Assembly (NCBI GenBank): GCA_024276595.1
Contig: JAJRWW010000371.1
Span: 1 to 13,186 of the forward strand
Length of the DNA stretch: 13,186 nucleotides
Source of the DNA: Myxococcota bacterium
GTDB taxonomy: Bacteria > Myxococcota_A > Polyangia > HGW-17 > JAJRWW01
Reading direction: 5' to 3'
Below, piece by piece: positions 7,256 through 13,186 of this stretch. Position numbers and translations under genes: made by a program. Positions within the stretch are counted from its first letter, which is position 1, and every line of letters begins with the position of its first letter. The notes under the pieces were generated by a model. It did not search any database. It saw only the letters and a program-made list of their open reading frames with translations, and had not been told where the DNA came from.

Positions 7256-8611
7256 CTACCAGATGACGGGGACGAGTACCTGCAGCGCGGACACCTGGAA
7301 CCTCGGGAAGATGGCCTTGCGGAGCACGCGCAGGGCGCAGAGGGGGGCCTTCCCGTCCCTCTTGACCTCGGTGACCTTGCCCGTGGCGCCGACGATGGTC
7401 AAGCGATAGGCTCCCGAGCCGTGGCGGCGGCAGGCGCGCCGGAGGCGTCCCCTGAGCCTGTGGAGCACCTTCTTGATCATGGTGGCGCTCAGCTTTCGGG
7501 GCAGGCCGGACCTGCCAACCTTGGTGCTGTAGGTCCTGGTGGCCCAGCGGCCGAGCTCCTGGCGGGCTGGGTCCTGGTCCCTGTTGGGCACGTCCAGGAT
7601 GACGGGACATGCCGGGGAGAGGGAGGAGGCCGCAGCCGGCGTGGAGCCTGGCCCCCAGGCCCTGCAGCCCGTGGTGGCGCAGTAGCCCGAGACCCGGGCG
7701 CGGCTGCGGCCGCCAAGCTCCACCATGCCCTTGGAGACGAGTAAATGGGTGAAGCTGTGCCCCCGGCTGCCGGCGTATCCGGTGCACCTTCGGTTGTTTT
7801 TCAGCAACCAAAAGGGCGAGGAGAGGTTGGCCGCAGCCCGCCCCAGCCAGGGGCGCGCAGGGGCCTGAAAGTCGCCGGCGACGATCATGTCGGGATCCGG
7901 GGCGAGGCGGCGCCCCGAGCGATAGGCATCCGAGACTCCTCGCAGGGCCAGGCGGCGCAGCTTCTGGCCCAGGCCGCCCCCTTTGGGGAGCTGCACCGAG
8001 AGCAGGTGGAAGTCCACGCCTCCTCCGAAGCGAGCCTTGAAGTAGCCCCGCAGCCCCGGGCGCTGCCCCTTGCGGCAGGCCCGCCGGTAGGGGTTGAGCG
8101 ACTCCTCCACGCCGATCTTGCTCGCCCGCACGCGGCCGGTGTTCCAGAGCAGGCCCACGTGGAGCCGCTGCGCACCCCGGCACCTGTCCAGCTTGTAGCG
8201 CCAGCGGGCGCCGGTGAGCTTCCTCAGGCGGGCCAGGAGCCTCCGCATGGCGGTCCGGGCTCGCCAGTGGGCCTTCACCCCTTGTAGCGCCACCACGTCG
8301 AGCTGCATCCAGGCCAGCGAGCAGGCCATCCAGGCCAGGTCCGCCCGTGGCCGCCCGCGTCGCGCAGCTCCCGGGCCTCCGTCCGGGAAGCCGTTCAGGT
8401 TCCAGCTTCCCACCCTGAGCACGTTGCCCGGCCGGGCCAGGCGATGGCTGGCGGCAAGCAGCCTGGCGCAGGTTGCCCTGGAGCCAAAAGGGCTCCTGGC
8501 GGCTGCGGCGCCAGTCCCCAGGGTGGCGCCGAGGCAGAAGCAAAGTAGCTGGATCCAGGCCTGCCTGGGCAGAAGGTGCCTGATCAGAAGGTGCTGGCGA
8601 GCCGCGGTCAT
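7256..8611 (-). CDS. Exported endonuclease/exonuclease/phosphatase-fold protein, degenerate active site, AgmX-like C-terminal domain
   Basis: The 451-residue product starts with a signal peptide: basic n-region, hydrophobic stretch WIQLLCFCLGATLG, and likely cleavage after GAAAA near residue 39. The body follows the EEP (DNase I/exonuclease III) order: RVGSWNLNGF (66-75), DVVALQ (105-110), a GLLW strand, GDFQ (246-249), SFTHLLVS (286-293), CPVILD (335-340). Nearly every catalytic position differs from the family: Gly111 for the metal-binding Glu of LQE, Gln249 for Asn in GDFN, Thr for Asp in the xDH motif near 288, and SPA (332-334) for SDH. I infer a non-catalytic binding protein. Residues 375-451 resemble the TonB-like AgmX/PglI C-terminal domain (paired Cys393 and Cys425, GKVTEV, FPRF). 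Start 8611 is set by GGAGG five bases upstream; a GTG at 8641 is in frame but less likely. It is the first gene of a two-gene unit. Confidence 0.82.
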   Translation of the reverse strand: MTAARQHLLIRHLLPRQAWIQLLCFCLGATLGTGAAAARSPFGSRATCARLLAASHRLARPGNVLRVGSWNLNGFPDGGPGAARRGRPRADLAWMACSLAWMQLDVVALQGVKAHWRARTAMRRLLARLRKLTGARWRYKLDRCRGAQRLHVGLLWNTGRVRASKIGVEESLNPYRRACRKGQRPGLRGYFKARFGGGVDFHLLSVQLPKGGGLGQKLRRLALRGVSDAYRSGRRLAPDPDMIVAGDFQAPARPWLGRAAANLSSPFWLLKNNRRCTGYAGSRGHSFTHLLVSKGMVELGGRSRARVSGYCATTGCRAWGPGSTPAAASSLSPACPVILDVPNRDQDPARQELGRWATRTYSTKVGRSGLPRKLSATMIKKVLHRLRGRLRRACRRHGSGAYRLTIVGATGKVTEVKRDGKAPLCALRVLRKAIFPRFQVSALQVLVPVIW

Positions 8612-8616
8612 GGGAA

Positions 8617-8621
8617 CCTCC
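8617..8621 (-). promoter_or_regulatory. Shine-Dalgarno deciding the start at 8611
   Basis: GGAGG on the minus strand, five bases before ATG 8611. Two upstream in-frame starts (ATG 8623, GTG 8641) would place this site inside the coding region, and the signal peptide reads naturally from 8611. Confidence 0.65.
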
Positions 8622-8840
8622 ATCTGGAAGCAGTATGGCACGGGTGGGCCCGGCTTTGGATGGGATTTTGCTCACTGCCCCCCAAGGGTTCCAAGGCACG
8701 GCGGTAGTGCGTAATGATCTTCGCACATTGACCATTTCCTGGGCACCCCGTGGACGGGATTTCAGCCACTTGCGAGCGTCGATGGGACGGCCCGATTCCT
8801 GCATCCTGACGCCACGCGTCACCGGACGGAGCCACACGCA

Positions 8841-9899
8841 ATGCTGATAGGTGTCATAACAAATCCCAACAGCAGAAAAAACCGCAACAAGCGCAATCGC
8901 GCGGCGGCCCTCCAGTCGGTCATTGGGGAGCTGGGCAGCGTCTACGAGACCCCTGAGCCCGAGGCCGTGAAGCCGGTGATACGGGACTTCCTTCGCCGCA
9001 AGGCCGAGTACTGGGTGTCTGACGGCGGGGACGGAGCTCTGCACTGGATGCTCCGCATGGGCATGGAGGTGCTGGAGGAGGAGGAGTTCGCCAACAAGGG
9101 GTTCGACATCCCCCTGGCGCTCCCCACCAACGGGGGATCCATCGACTTCGTGGCCCACAATGTGGGCATCAGGGGCGACGCCGAGTCGATCCTGGGCGCC
9201 CTCCGGGAGGACCTGAGCGCCGGCAGGAGCATCGAGACCCGGGAGGTGGACTCCATGCGCATCGAGGGTGTGCGCCTGGACGATGACGGGGTGGAGCGTC
9301 CCTTCAAGACCCTTGGCTTCGCGGTGGCGGCCGGGGGCATTGGTCAGCGCTTCTTCGACAAGCTGGACGCAGAGGGAGAGCACACGGGCAAGAACATCGC
9401 CTCGGTCATCGCCAAGACCGTCTCGTCTTTCCCAATGACCCTGCCGCCCTTCAGGCGCGTCCCTGGGGTGCCCGAGGGCTTCAGGCAGTACGCCCAGGAC
9501 ATGTTCAGGCCCACGCACGCTCGGGTTACCATCGATGATCGCGTCTACCCGTCACAGCACTTTACCGGGATAAACATCGCCTCCATGTCCATCAACCTCG
9601 GTGGCGTGCTTCGCTACTTCAAGCAGGCGGATGTCCCCGGGCAGCTCCACGCCATGGTGGGCTCTCCCTCGCCGCTCCAGATCATCGCCAACATCCCGAA
9701 CATGGCCATGGGTCGCGGCTTTCGCGACCGCTCCCTGCACGATGGCCCCTGCGAGCGCATGACCATCGAGGCCCTGGGCGAGGAGCACCTCAGCCCGGTG
9801 GTGGACGGAGAGTACTACCGGAAGGTGCGCAGGATCACCTTCGAGCTGGGCCCCAGGCTCCGCATCCCAAAGGTGGTCGGCCGCCGCCTTCGAAACTGA
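8841..9899 (+). CDS. Diacylglycerol kinase / sphingosine kinase-like lipid kinase
   Basis: Likely phosphorylates a lipid alcohol (diacylglycerol, ceramide or similar) with ATP. The 352-residue protein has the DAGK catalytic pattern: ITNPNSRKNR (5-14) as the first phosphate loop, DGGDGA (61-66), LPTNGGSIDF (94-103) and VDGE (321-324) in the C-terminal beta domain. Two signature positions deviate: Ala66 replaces the usual Thr of GGDGT, and GGSID replaces the usual GTxND. The essential Gly and Asp are kept, so I expect an enzyme, possibly with unusual substrate or nucleotide use. No membrane segment is seen. GGAG at 8828-8831 lies nine bases before the ATG. It is monocistronic by appearance: divergent from the exported protein (229-base gap) and convergent with the STAS-like gene (88-base gap, no clear terminator). 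Confidence 0.87.
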   Translation: MLIGVITNPNSRKNRNKRNRAAALQSVIGELGSVYETPEPEAVKPVIRDFLRRKAEYWVSDGGDGALHWMLRMGMEVLEEEEFANKGFDIPLALPTNGGSIDFVAHNVGIRGDAESILGALREDLSAGRSIETREVDSMRIEGVRLDDDGVERPFKTLGFAVAAGGIGQRFFDKLDAEGEHTGKNIASVIAKTVSSFPMTLPPFRRVPGVPEGFRQYAQDMFRPTHARVTIDDRVYPSQHFTGINIASMSINLGGVLRYFKQADVPGQLHAMVGSPSPLQIIANIPNMAMGRGFRDRSLHDGPCERMTIEALGEEHLSPVVDGEYYRKVRRITFELGPRLRIPKVVGRRLRN

Positions 9900-9987
9900 G
9901 ACGTCCGCCTCCCCTCCCGAGCGGCCCGGCGGCTCTACCATTCCAAATGTGCCAGAGGGACAGCTCCGGCCTGGAGAGGCCCTGAGG

Positions 9988-10443
9988 TCAGTCTGTGCTG
10001 TGGTCGCCGTCGGCCTCGTCGTGGACGAGACGCACCTCCGACATCTGTTTTCGGAACTTGTCCACGTCCACGTGCGCTCTCAGCTCATCCAGGGCCTTCT
10101 CCTCGGACTGGAATATCTTCACCGAGCGCAGCTTTCGGCTGGAGAGGAGGATTCCGGTCATTACGTTTCGCTTGATGGCGGCCTTGAAGCCCGTGGCCTC
10201 GAACACAAGGTAGATTCCAGCGCACTTGTGCACGATGCTCTCGAGGCCCTTGGCCAGCTTCGTGCGAATCGCCTTGTCGGGGGCGGGGCTGCCGTCTGGA
10301 GAGACCGCGAGGTAGTAGATGGGATCGCTGGTGCTGTCGAACGCGTTCTTGAACTCTCGCATGAGGTAGTCCACGTCCTTTACGCTCGGAGTTTTCCAGC
10401 GGACATAGAAGACGTTTTCGATCATTCCGACTTCGAAGCTCAT
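9988..10443 (-). CDS. Small STAS-like / SpoIIAA-like hypothetical protein
   Basis: A 151-residue soluble protein without signal peptide or membrane segment. The pattern of alternating beta strands and helices (FEVGMIENVFYVRW; PIYYLAVSPDG; a helix; AGIYLVFEATGF; a helix; SVKIFQS; an acidic helix) resembles STAS/SpoIIAA-like folds and small proteins I associate with myxobacteria. I see no conserved STAS phospho-serine and do not assign a function. The C-terminus (about 135-151) is acidic and probably disordered. The start at 10443 is supported by GAGGAGG (10454-10448) four bases upstream. It lies 121 bases downstream of the ketosynthase on the same strand and may or may not be co-transcribed. 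Possible roles are anti-sigma-antagonist-like binding or regulation; both are speculation. Confidence 0.75.
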   Translation of the reverse strand: MSFEVGMIENVFYVRWKTPSVKDVDYLMREFKNAFDSTSDPIYYLAVSPDGSPAPDKAIRTKLAKGLESIVHKCAGIYLVFEATGFKAAIKRNVMTGILLSSRKLRSVKIFQSEEKALDELRAHVDVDKFRKQMSEVRLVHDEADGDHSTD

Positions 10444-10469
10444 TGTTCCTCCTCGATCGCACTACAGGG

Positions 10470-10486
10470 CAAAGGGGAAACCTTTG
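10470..10486. repeat. Short inverted repeat between ketosynthase and STAS-like gene
   Basis: CAAAGG (10470-10475), a five-base loop, then CCTTTG (10481-10486): six perfect pairs. No T run follows on either strand, so it is not a standard intrinsic terminator. It lies about 27 bases upstream of the STAS-like start and could be an operator or an mRNA hairpin. Confidence 0.4.
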
Positions 10487-10564
10487 GCGCAGGTCACTCT
10501 CTCGTTTCGGCCTCCCGGCGGATCGGTGGCAGCGAGGCCTGACCCTGGACCGACCATGGGCATC

Positions 10565-11662
10565 CTAGCGGTCATACACTCCCACCGGGTCCTTCCCCAT
10601 GGGCACCTCACCCCAACGCATGACCACGGCGCCTGCGGACGAGAGGCTGCCAACGGCGTAGACGAGCAGCAGATCCCCAGGCTTCAGCTTGCCGGTGCGC
10701 GCTGCGCAGTGCAGGTTGGCCGTGGTGAGCGCCGGACCGATGTTTCCATAGAACGGGTTGGTGTTCACGGTCATCTCGGGGTCCAGGCCCAGTGCCCGGG
10801 TGGCAAAGGCCGAGAACCAGGCGGTGGGAGTGTTGGTGACAAAGCAGTCGATGTCCTCCAGCCGGACGCCGGCGTCCTCCAATGCGCCGTGGCAGCAGGT
10901 CTTGAGGTACTCCTCGGACGTGTCTCGGAGCACGCTCCCTGCCTTCTTGCCCGCGCGCATGTAGAGCGCGATCTCACCGTTGTCGTGCAGCTTCGGCTTG
11001 TAGACGAAGGCATGTCGGGTGGGGCCCGTGTGCACGATCTTGGAGCCGAGATACCCCTGTCCCTGCTCCACCTCGCCGACCACCACGGCGCCTCCGCCGC
11101 TGCCCAGAAACCACTGCAGCGTGTCGCTCTCCTCGATGTCCCTGGTGTAGGTGCAGGAGACGGTAATGAGGACATTTTTGTACATGCCCGCCCGGACCAG
11201 CCCACAGGCCACCTCAAAGGATGACACCACGCCGTTGCAGGCCGTCTCCAGGTTCCACGCCGCTCCCTCGAGGCCGAGCTCGTGCGCCAACCAGACAGCG
11301 TTGCCGTTCCCGTAGTGCACCGGGAAGAGGTGCGTCGAGATGAGCAGGTCGATGTCGTCGAGCTCCAGGCCCGCCAGGGCCACCGCCTCCCGCCCGGCGT
11401 CGCGCTCCAGGGTGATGCCGGACTCCCCCTCCACGAAGGCCCGTCGCTCCACGGCTCCCCTGAAGGGATCCTTGAGGTAAGGCTTCATCTCGATGTCAAA
11501 GGCGGTGGTGGGCTCCATCTGCTCCACCTGCCACAGCTTCGCGAGTGTGCGCTCCTCCGCGCTCTTTACGAGCTCTGGATACTTCTCCTTCCAGAAGGAG
11601 TTCTTCCGGATCTCGCTGGGGAACTTGACCGCCAAGGACCGCATTCCAACTGACATGGTCAT
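10565..11662 (-). CDS. Beta-ketoacyl-ACP synthase III (FabH-like) with His-to-Asn change
   Basis: KAS III-type thiolase-fold enzyme, 365 residues, expected to transfer an acyl group through an active-site Cys. Cys142 sits in ETACNGVVSS, matching the nucleophile motif, and the Asn of the triad is kept in YGNIGPA (N307). The position of the catalytic His (normally HQAN) reads FVTNTPTAW, with Asn277 in its place. The His normally supports decarboxylation of malonyl-ACP, so this protein may do acyl transfer or a different condensation rather than fatty-acid initiation; this is inference from related KAS III-like acyltransferases. The LGSGGGAVVVGE loop also differs from the usual GDGAGA. The start at 11662 is chosen for AGGAG five bases upstream; upstream codons to 11728 look non-coding. 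It is divergent from two acyl-CoA dehydrogenases, suggesting a shared acyl pathway. Confidence 0.88.
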   Translation of the reverse strand: MTMSVGMRSLAVKFPSEIRKNSFWKEKYPELVKSAEERTLAKLWQVEQMEPTTAFDIEMKPYLKDPFRGAVERRAFVEGESGITLERDAGREAVALAGLELDDIDLLISTHLFPVHYGNGNAVWLAHELGLEGAAWNLETACNGVVSSFEVACGLVRAGMYKNVLITVSCTYTRDIEESDTLQWFLGSGGGAVVVGEVEQGQGYLGSKIVHTGPTRHAFVYKPKLHDNGEIALYMRAGKKAGSVLRDTSEEYLKTCCHGALEDAGVRLEDIDCFVTNTPTAWFSAFATRALGLDPEMTVNTNPFYGNIGPALTTANLHCAARTGKLKPGDLLLVYAVGSLSSAGAVVMRWGEVPMGKDPVGVYDR

Positions 11663-11734
11663 GGAGACTCCTGGTGCATGATCGTTGTCTACGACATCCA
11701 CCGTCCCACGCCGCTGTGTGGAGGACAATCCGTG

Positions 11735-11748
11735 GTTCTACTGAGAAC
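11735..11748. repeat. Inverted repeat in the ketosynthase/dehydrogenase divergent intergenic region
   Basis: GTTCT (11735-11739), four bases, AGAAC (11744-11748). It is a perfect five-base dyad about 75 bases upstream of the ketosynthase start and could be a regulator binding site. Chance occurrence is possible. Apart from this and the candidate promoter near 11830-11859, I see nothing definite in the 268 bases between 11662 and 11931. Confidence 0.3.
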
Positions 11749-11829
11749 GGCCGATCCTTTTACGCAGTCGTGGCCGAGGCAACCCGGCCCTGGGCACCCG
11801 GCGGGATCTGCACCCGCTCGCACCAGGGC

Positions 11830-11859
11830 CTGTCGGGCGGAGCGTCATGGCTGTATACT
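11830..11859 (+). promoter_or_regulatory. Candidate promoter for the acyl-CoA dehydrogenase genes
   Basis: TATACT (11854-11859) is a good -10 match; 18 bases upstream is a poor -35, CTGTCG (11830-11835). A start near 11866 would give a leader of about 65 bases to the ATG at 11931. AT-rich hexamers like this are rare in this GC-rich window, which adds some weight. Confidence 0.4.
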
Positions 11860-11930
11860 GTGGCTTGCCGAGGACGGGCACCTCGGCCGAAGAGCCGGGA
11901 TGCACACCGCCCAGAGGCGAGGAGCAGCAG

Positions 11931-13073
11931 ATGGACTTTTCCCTCACGGACGAGCAGATCATGTTCAAGGAGTCGGTCGTCAAGTTCGCTCGCAAGGAGC
12001 TCCTGCCCGGGGCCGAGCGGTGCGAGCTGGAGGCCGAGTTTCACTGGGAGGCCTGGAGGAAGATGGGGGAGTTCGGCCTCATGGGGTTGCACCTCCCGGC
12101 TGAGCTGGGCGGAGCCGATGCCGACGTCATGACCGCCGTGCTGGCCGGAGAGGCCCTGGGCGAGGCGGGTGTGGATGGGGGGCTCACCCTCAGCTATGGG
12201 GCGCACACCTACCTTTGCACCGACACCATCTTCCGTCACGGCACCGAGGAGCAGAGGCGCAAGTATGTCCCCGGGCTGGCCCGCGGAGAGCTGGTGGGCT
12301 GCATGGGCCTCACCGAGCCTGGTGCTGGCTCGGACGCTGGCGCCCTGCGCACTCGCGCGGTGAAGCGAGGGGATCGCTGGGTGCTCGACGGCAGCAAGAT
12401 CTTCATCACCAACGGGTCCATCGCCGACGTGGCGGTGATCTACGCCAGGACGGATCCGGAGGCCGGCCATGGGGGCATCTCCGCATTCATTGTCGAGAAG
12501 GGCACCCCGGGGTTCACCGTCAGCCGCAACCTCCACAAGATGGGCGTGAGGACCTCTCCCACCTCGGAGCTGGTCTTCGATGGCTGTGAGATCCCGGCGG
12601 AGAACCTCCTGGGCTTCGAAGGCGGTGGGTTTCTCATGGCCCTGCAGACGGTGGAGTGGGACCGCTCGGCCCTCATGGCTCCCTTTGTCGGCGCCATGCA
12701 GTTTCTGATCGACCGCTGCGTTCGATACAGCCAGGAGCGCCACCAGTTCGGCCGCCCCATCGCCAGCTTTCAGGCCATCAAGCACAAGATCGCCGACCTG
12801 AAGATCTTCCTGGAGGCGGCGCGATCCCTGGTCTACCGCATCGCCTGGTGCAAGGACCAGGGGCGCCCGCTCAACCACCTGGAGGCGGCGGTGGCCAAGC
12901 TCTTCGTCGGAGACTGGTCCTTGCAGCCCACCAACGACGCGATGATTCTGCACGGTGGCTACGGCTACTGCCACGAGTACAAGGTGGAGCAGGTCTTCCG
13001 GGATGGCCGACTGGCGCCCATCGGTGGTGGCACATCGGAGATCCAGAAGATGATCATCTCCAGGATGATGTGA
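11931..13073 (+). CDS. Acyl-CoA (or acyl-ACP) dehydrogenase, unusual catalytic base
   Basis: FAD flavoenzyme of the acyl-CoA dehydrogenase family, 380 residues, expected to introduce an alpha-beta double bond and pass electrons to ETF. Motifs: MDFSLTDEQ at the start, FAD-binding LTEPGAGSDAGAL (127-139), RHQFGRPIASFQ (270-281), GGYGY (342-346) and GGGTSEIQ (365-372). The catalytic Glu of short/medium-chain enzymes (E of YEGTSEI) is Gly366. At the alternative position used by isovaleryl-, long-chain and prolyl-carrier-protein dehydrogenases (the Glu before Arg), the sequence is VEWDRS, giving Asp244. Either Asp244 is the base or activity is altered. The EWDR/GAMQ region recalls the PltE/RedW group, so a carrier-protein substrate is possible; this is tentative. 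Start 11931 has AGGAG (11920-11924) six bases upstream; the open frame back to 11847 is leader. A second dehydrogenase follows at once. Confidence 0.9.
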   Translation: MDFSLTDEQIMFKESVVKFARKELLPGAERCELEAEFHWEAWRKMGEFGLMGLHLPAELGGADADVMTAVLAGEALGEAGVDGGLTLSYGAHTYLCTDTIFRHGTEEQRRKYVPGLARGELVGCMGLTEPGAGSDAGALRTRAVKRGDRWVLDGSKIFITNGSIADVAVIYARTDPEAGHGGISAFIVEKGTPGFTVSRNLHKMGVRTSPTSELVFDGCEIPAENLLGFEGGGFLMALQTVEWDRSALMAPFVGAMQFLIDRCVRYSQERHQFGRPIASFQAIKHKIADLKIFLEAARSLVYRIAWCKDQGRPLNHLEAAVAKLFVGDWSLQPTNDAMILHGGYGYCHEYKVEQVFRDGRLAPIGGGTSEIQKMIISRMM

Positions 13074-13084
13074 GGTGAGCTGAG

Positions 13085-13186
13085 ATGAACTTCGACTGGA
13101 CAGAAGATGAGCAGAGGCAGCGAGACGAGGTGGCCAGTGTGCTGGCCGAGGGGCCGGGCGAGGCGGACCGCTCCTCCCTGGGCTCC
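13085..13186 (+). CDS. Second acyl-CoA dehydrogenase, N-terminal fragment cut by the window end
   Basis: Thirty-four codons are visible, beginning MNFDWTEDEQRQRDEV, typical of acyl-CoA dehydrogenase N-termini (compare MDFSLTDEQ of the gene before it). The frame is open to the right edge. AGGTG (13073-13077) overlaps the last base of the previous stop codon and lies seven bases before the ATG, so the pair is translationally coupled. Two adjacent dehydrogenases can form a heteromeric enzyme, as in FadE pairs of actinobacteria, or act in successive steps. Assignment rests on a short N-terminus and position. Confidence 0.7.
   Translation, partial: MNFDWTEDEQRQRDEVASVLAEGPGEADRSSLGS

Noticed and set aside
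8728..8756. TTGACC as the -35 box of a promoter for the lipid kinase
   Set aside because: No acceptable -10 sequence occurs 16-19 bases downstream (TGGACG at 17).
7164..9518. A long open frame of 784 codons on the minus strand
   Set aside because: It runs in a different frame from the recognisable genes on both strands and its product is low-complexity Gly/Arg/Pro/Ala-rich. It is a shadow expected in GC-rich DNA.
9900..9987. Intrinsic bidirectional terminator between the lipid kinase and the STAS-like gene
   Set aside because: Only four-base stems (GAGC/GCTC, GGCC/GGCC) with no T run on either strand.
11847..11930. Upstream start for the first acyl-CoA dehydrogenase
   Set aside because: The 28 extra residues do not resemble the family N-terminus, while ATG 11931 has a well-placed AGGAG and the typical MDFSLTDEQ beginning.

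Overview
The window is 13.2 kb of GC-rich (clearly above 60% by eye), densely coded bacterial chromosome. Several protein types point to a myxobacterium or relative (Myxococcota): a PilZ domain of the kind that is multiplied in Myxococcus, an exported protein ending in a domain that resembles the AgmX/PglI C-terminal domain, and a STAS-like small protein of a type I associate with this group. This taxonomic reading is inference from protein character; no rRNA or tRNA gene was seen, and no transposase, integrase, CRISPR array or phage gene.

Layout. (1) 5-1618 (+): a two-receiver plus PilZ protein whose receivers both lack the phospho-acceptor aspartate. (2) 1622-2209 (-): a TrmO/TsaA tRNA methyltransferase with a histidine-rich tail written in 12-base repeats. 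(3) 2345-6261 (+): a tight run of mannose-1-phosphate guanylyltransferase, phosphomannomutase (ATGA overlap) and an amidase-signature enzyme 12 bases downstream. The first two make GDP-mannose from mannose-6-phosphate for polysaccharide or glycan synthesis; the amidase's substrate is unknown. (4) 8611-6224 (-): a two-gene unit of an exported nuclease-fold protein with a dismantled active site, then a lipocalin/tocopherol-cyclase-like gene broken by a one-base frameshift near 6570-6578. (5) 8841-9899 (+): a diacylglycerol/sphingosine-kinase-like lipid kinase. (6) 11662-9988 (-): a FabH-like ketosynthase with the catalytic His replaced by Asn, then a STAS-like small protein. (7) 11931 to the right edge (+): two tandem acyl-CoA dehydrogenases, the second cut by the window end, divergent from the ketosynthase.

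The most interesting theme is repeated loss or replacement of catalytic residues in otherwise well-kept folds: two receivers, the nuclease-like protein, the ketosynthase and the first acyl-CoA dehydrogenase. The right-hand ketosynthase/dehydrogenase/dehydrogenase group may be the edge of an acyl- or aminoacyl-carrier-protein pathway that continues beyond the window. I do not see a complete new system inside these boundaries. The best candidates for undescribed biology are the exported pseudo-nuclease with its partner gene and the ketosynthase/dehydrogenase locus.
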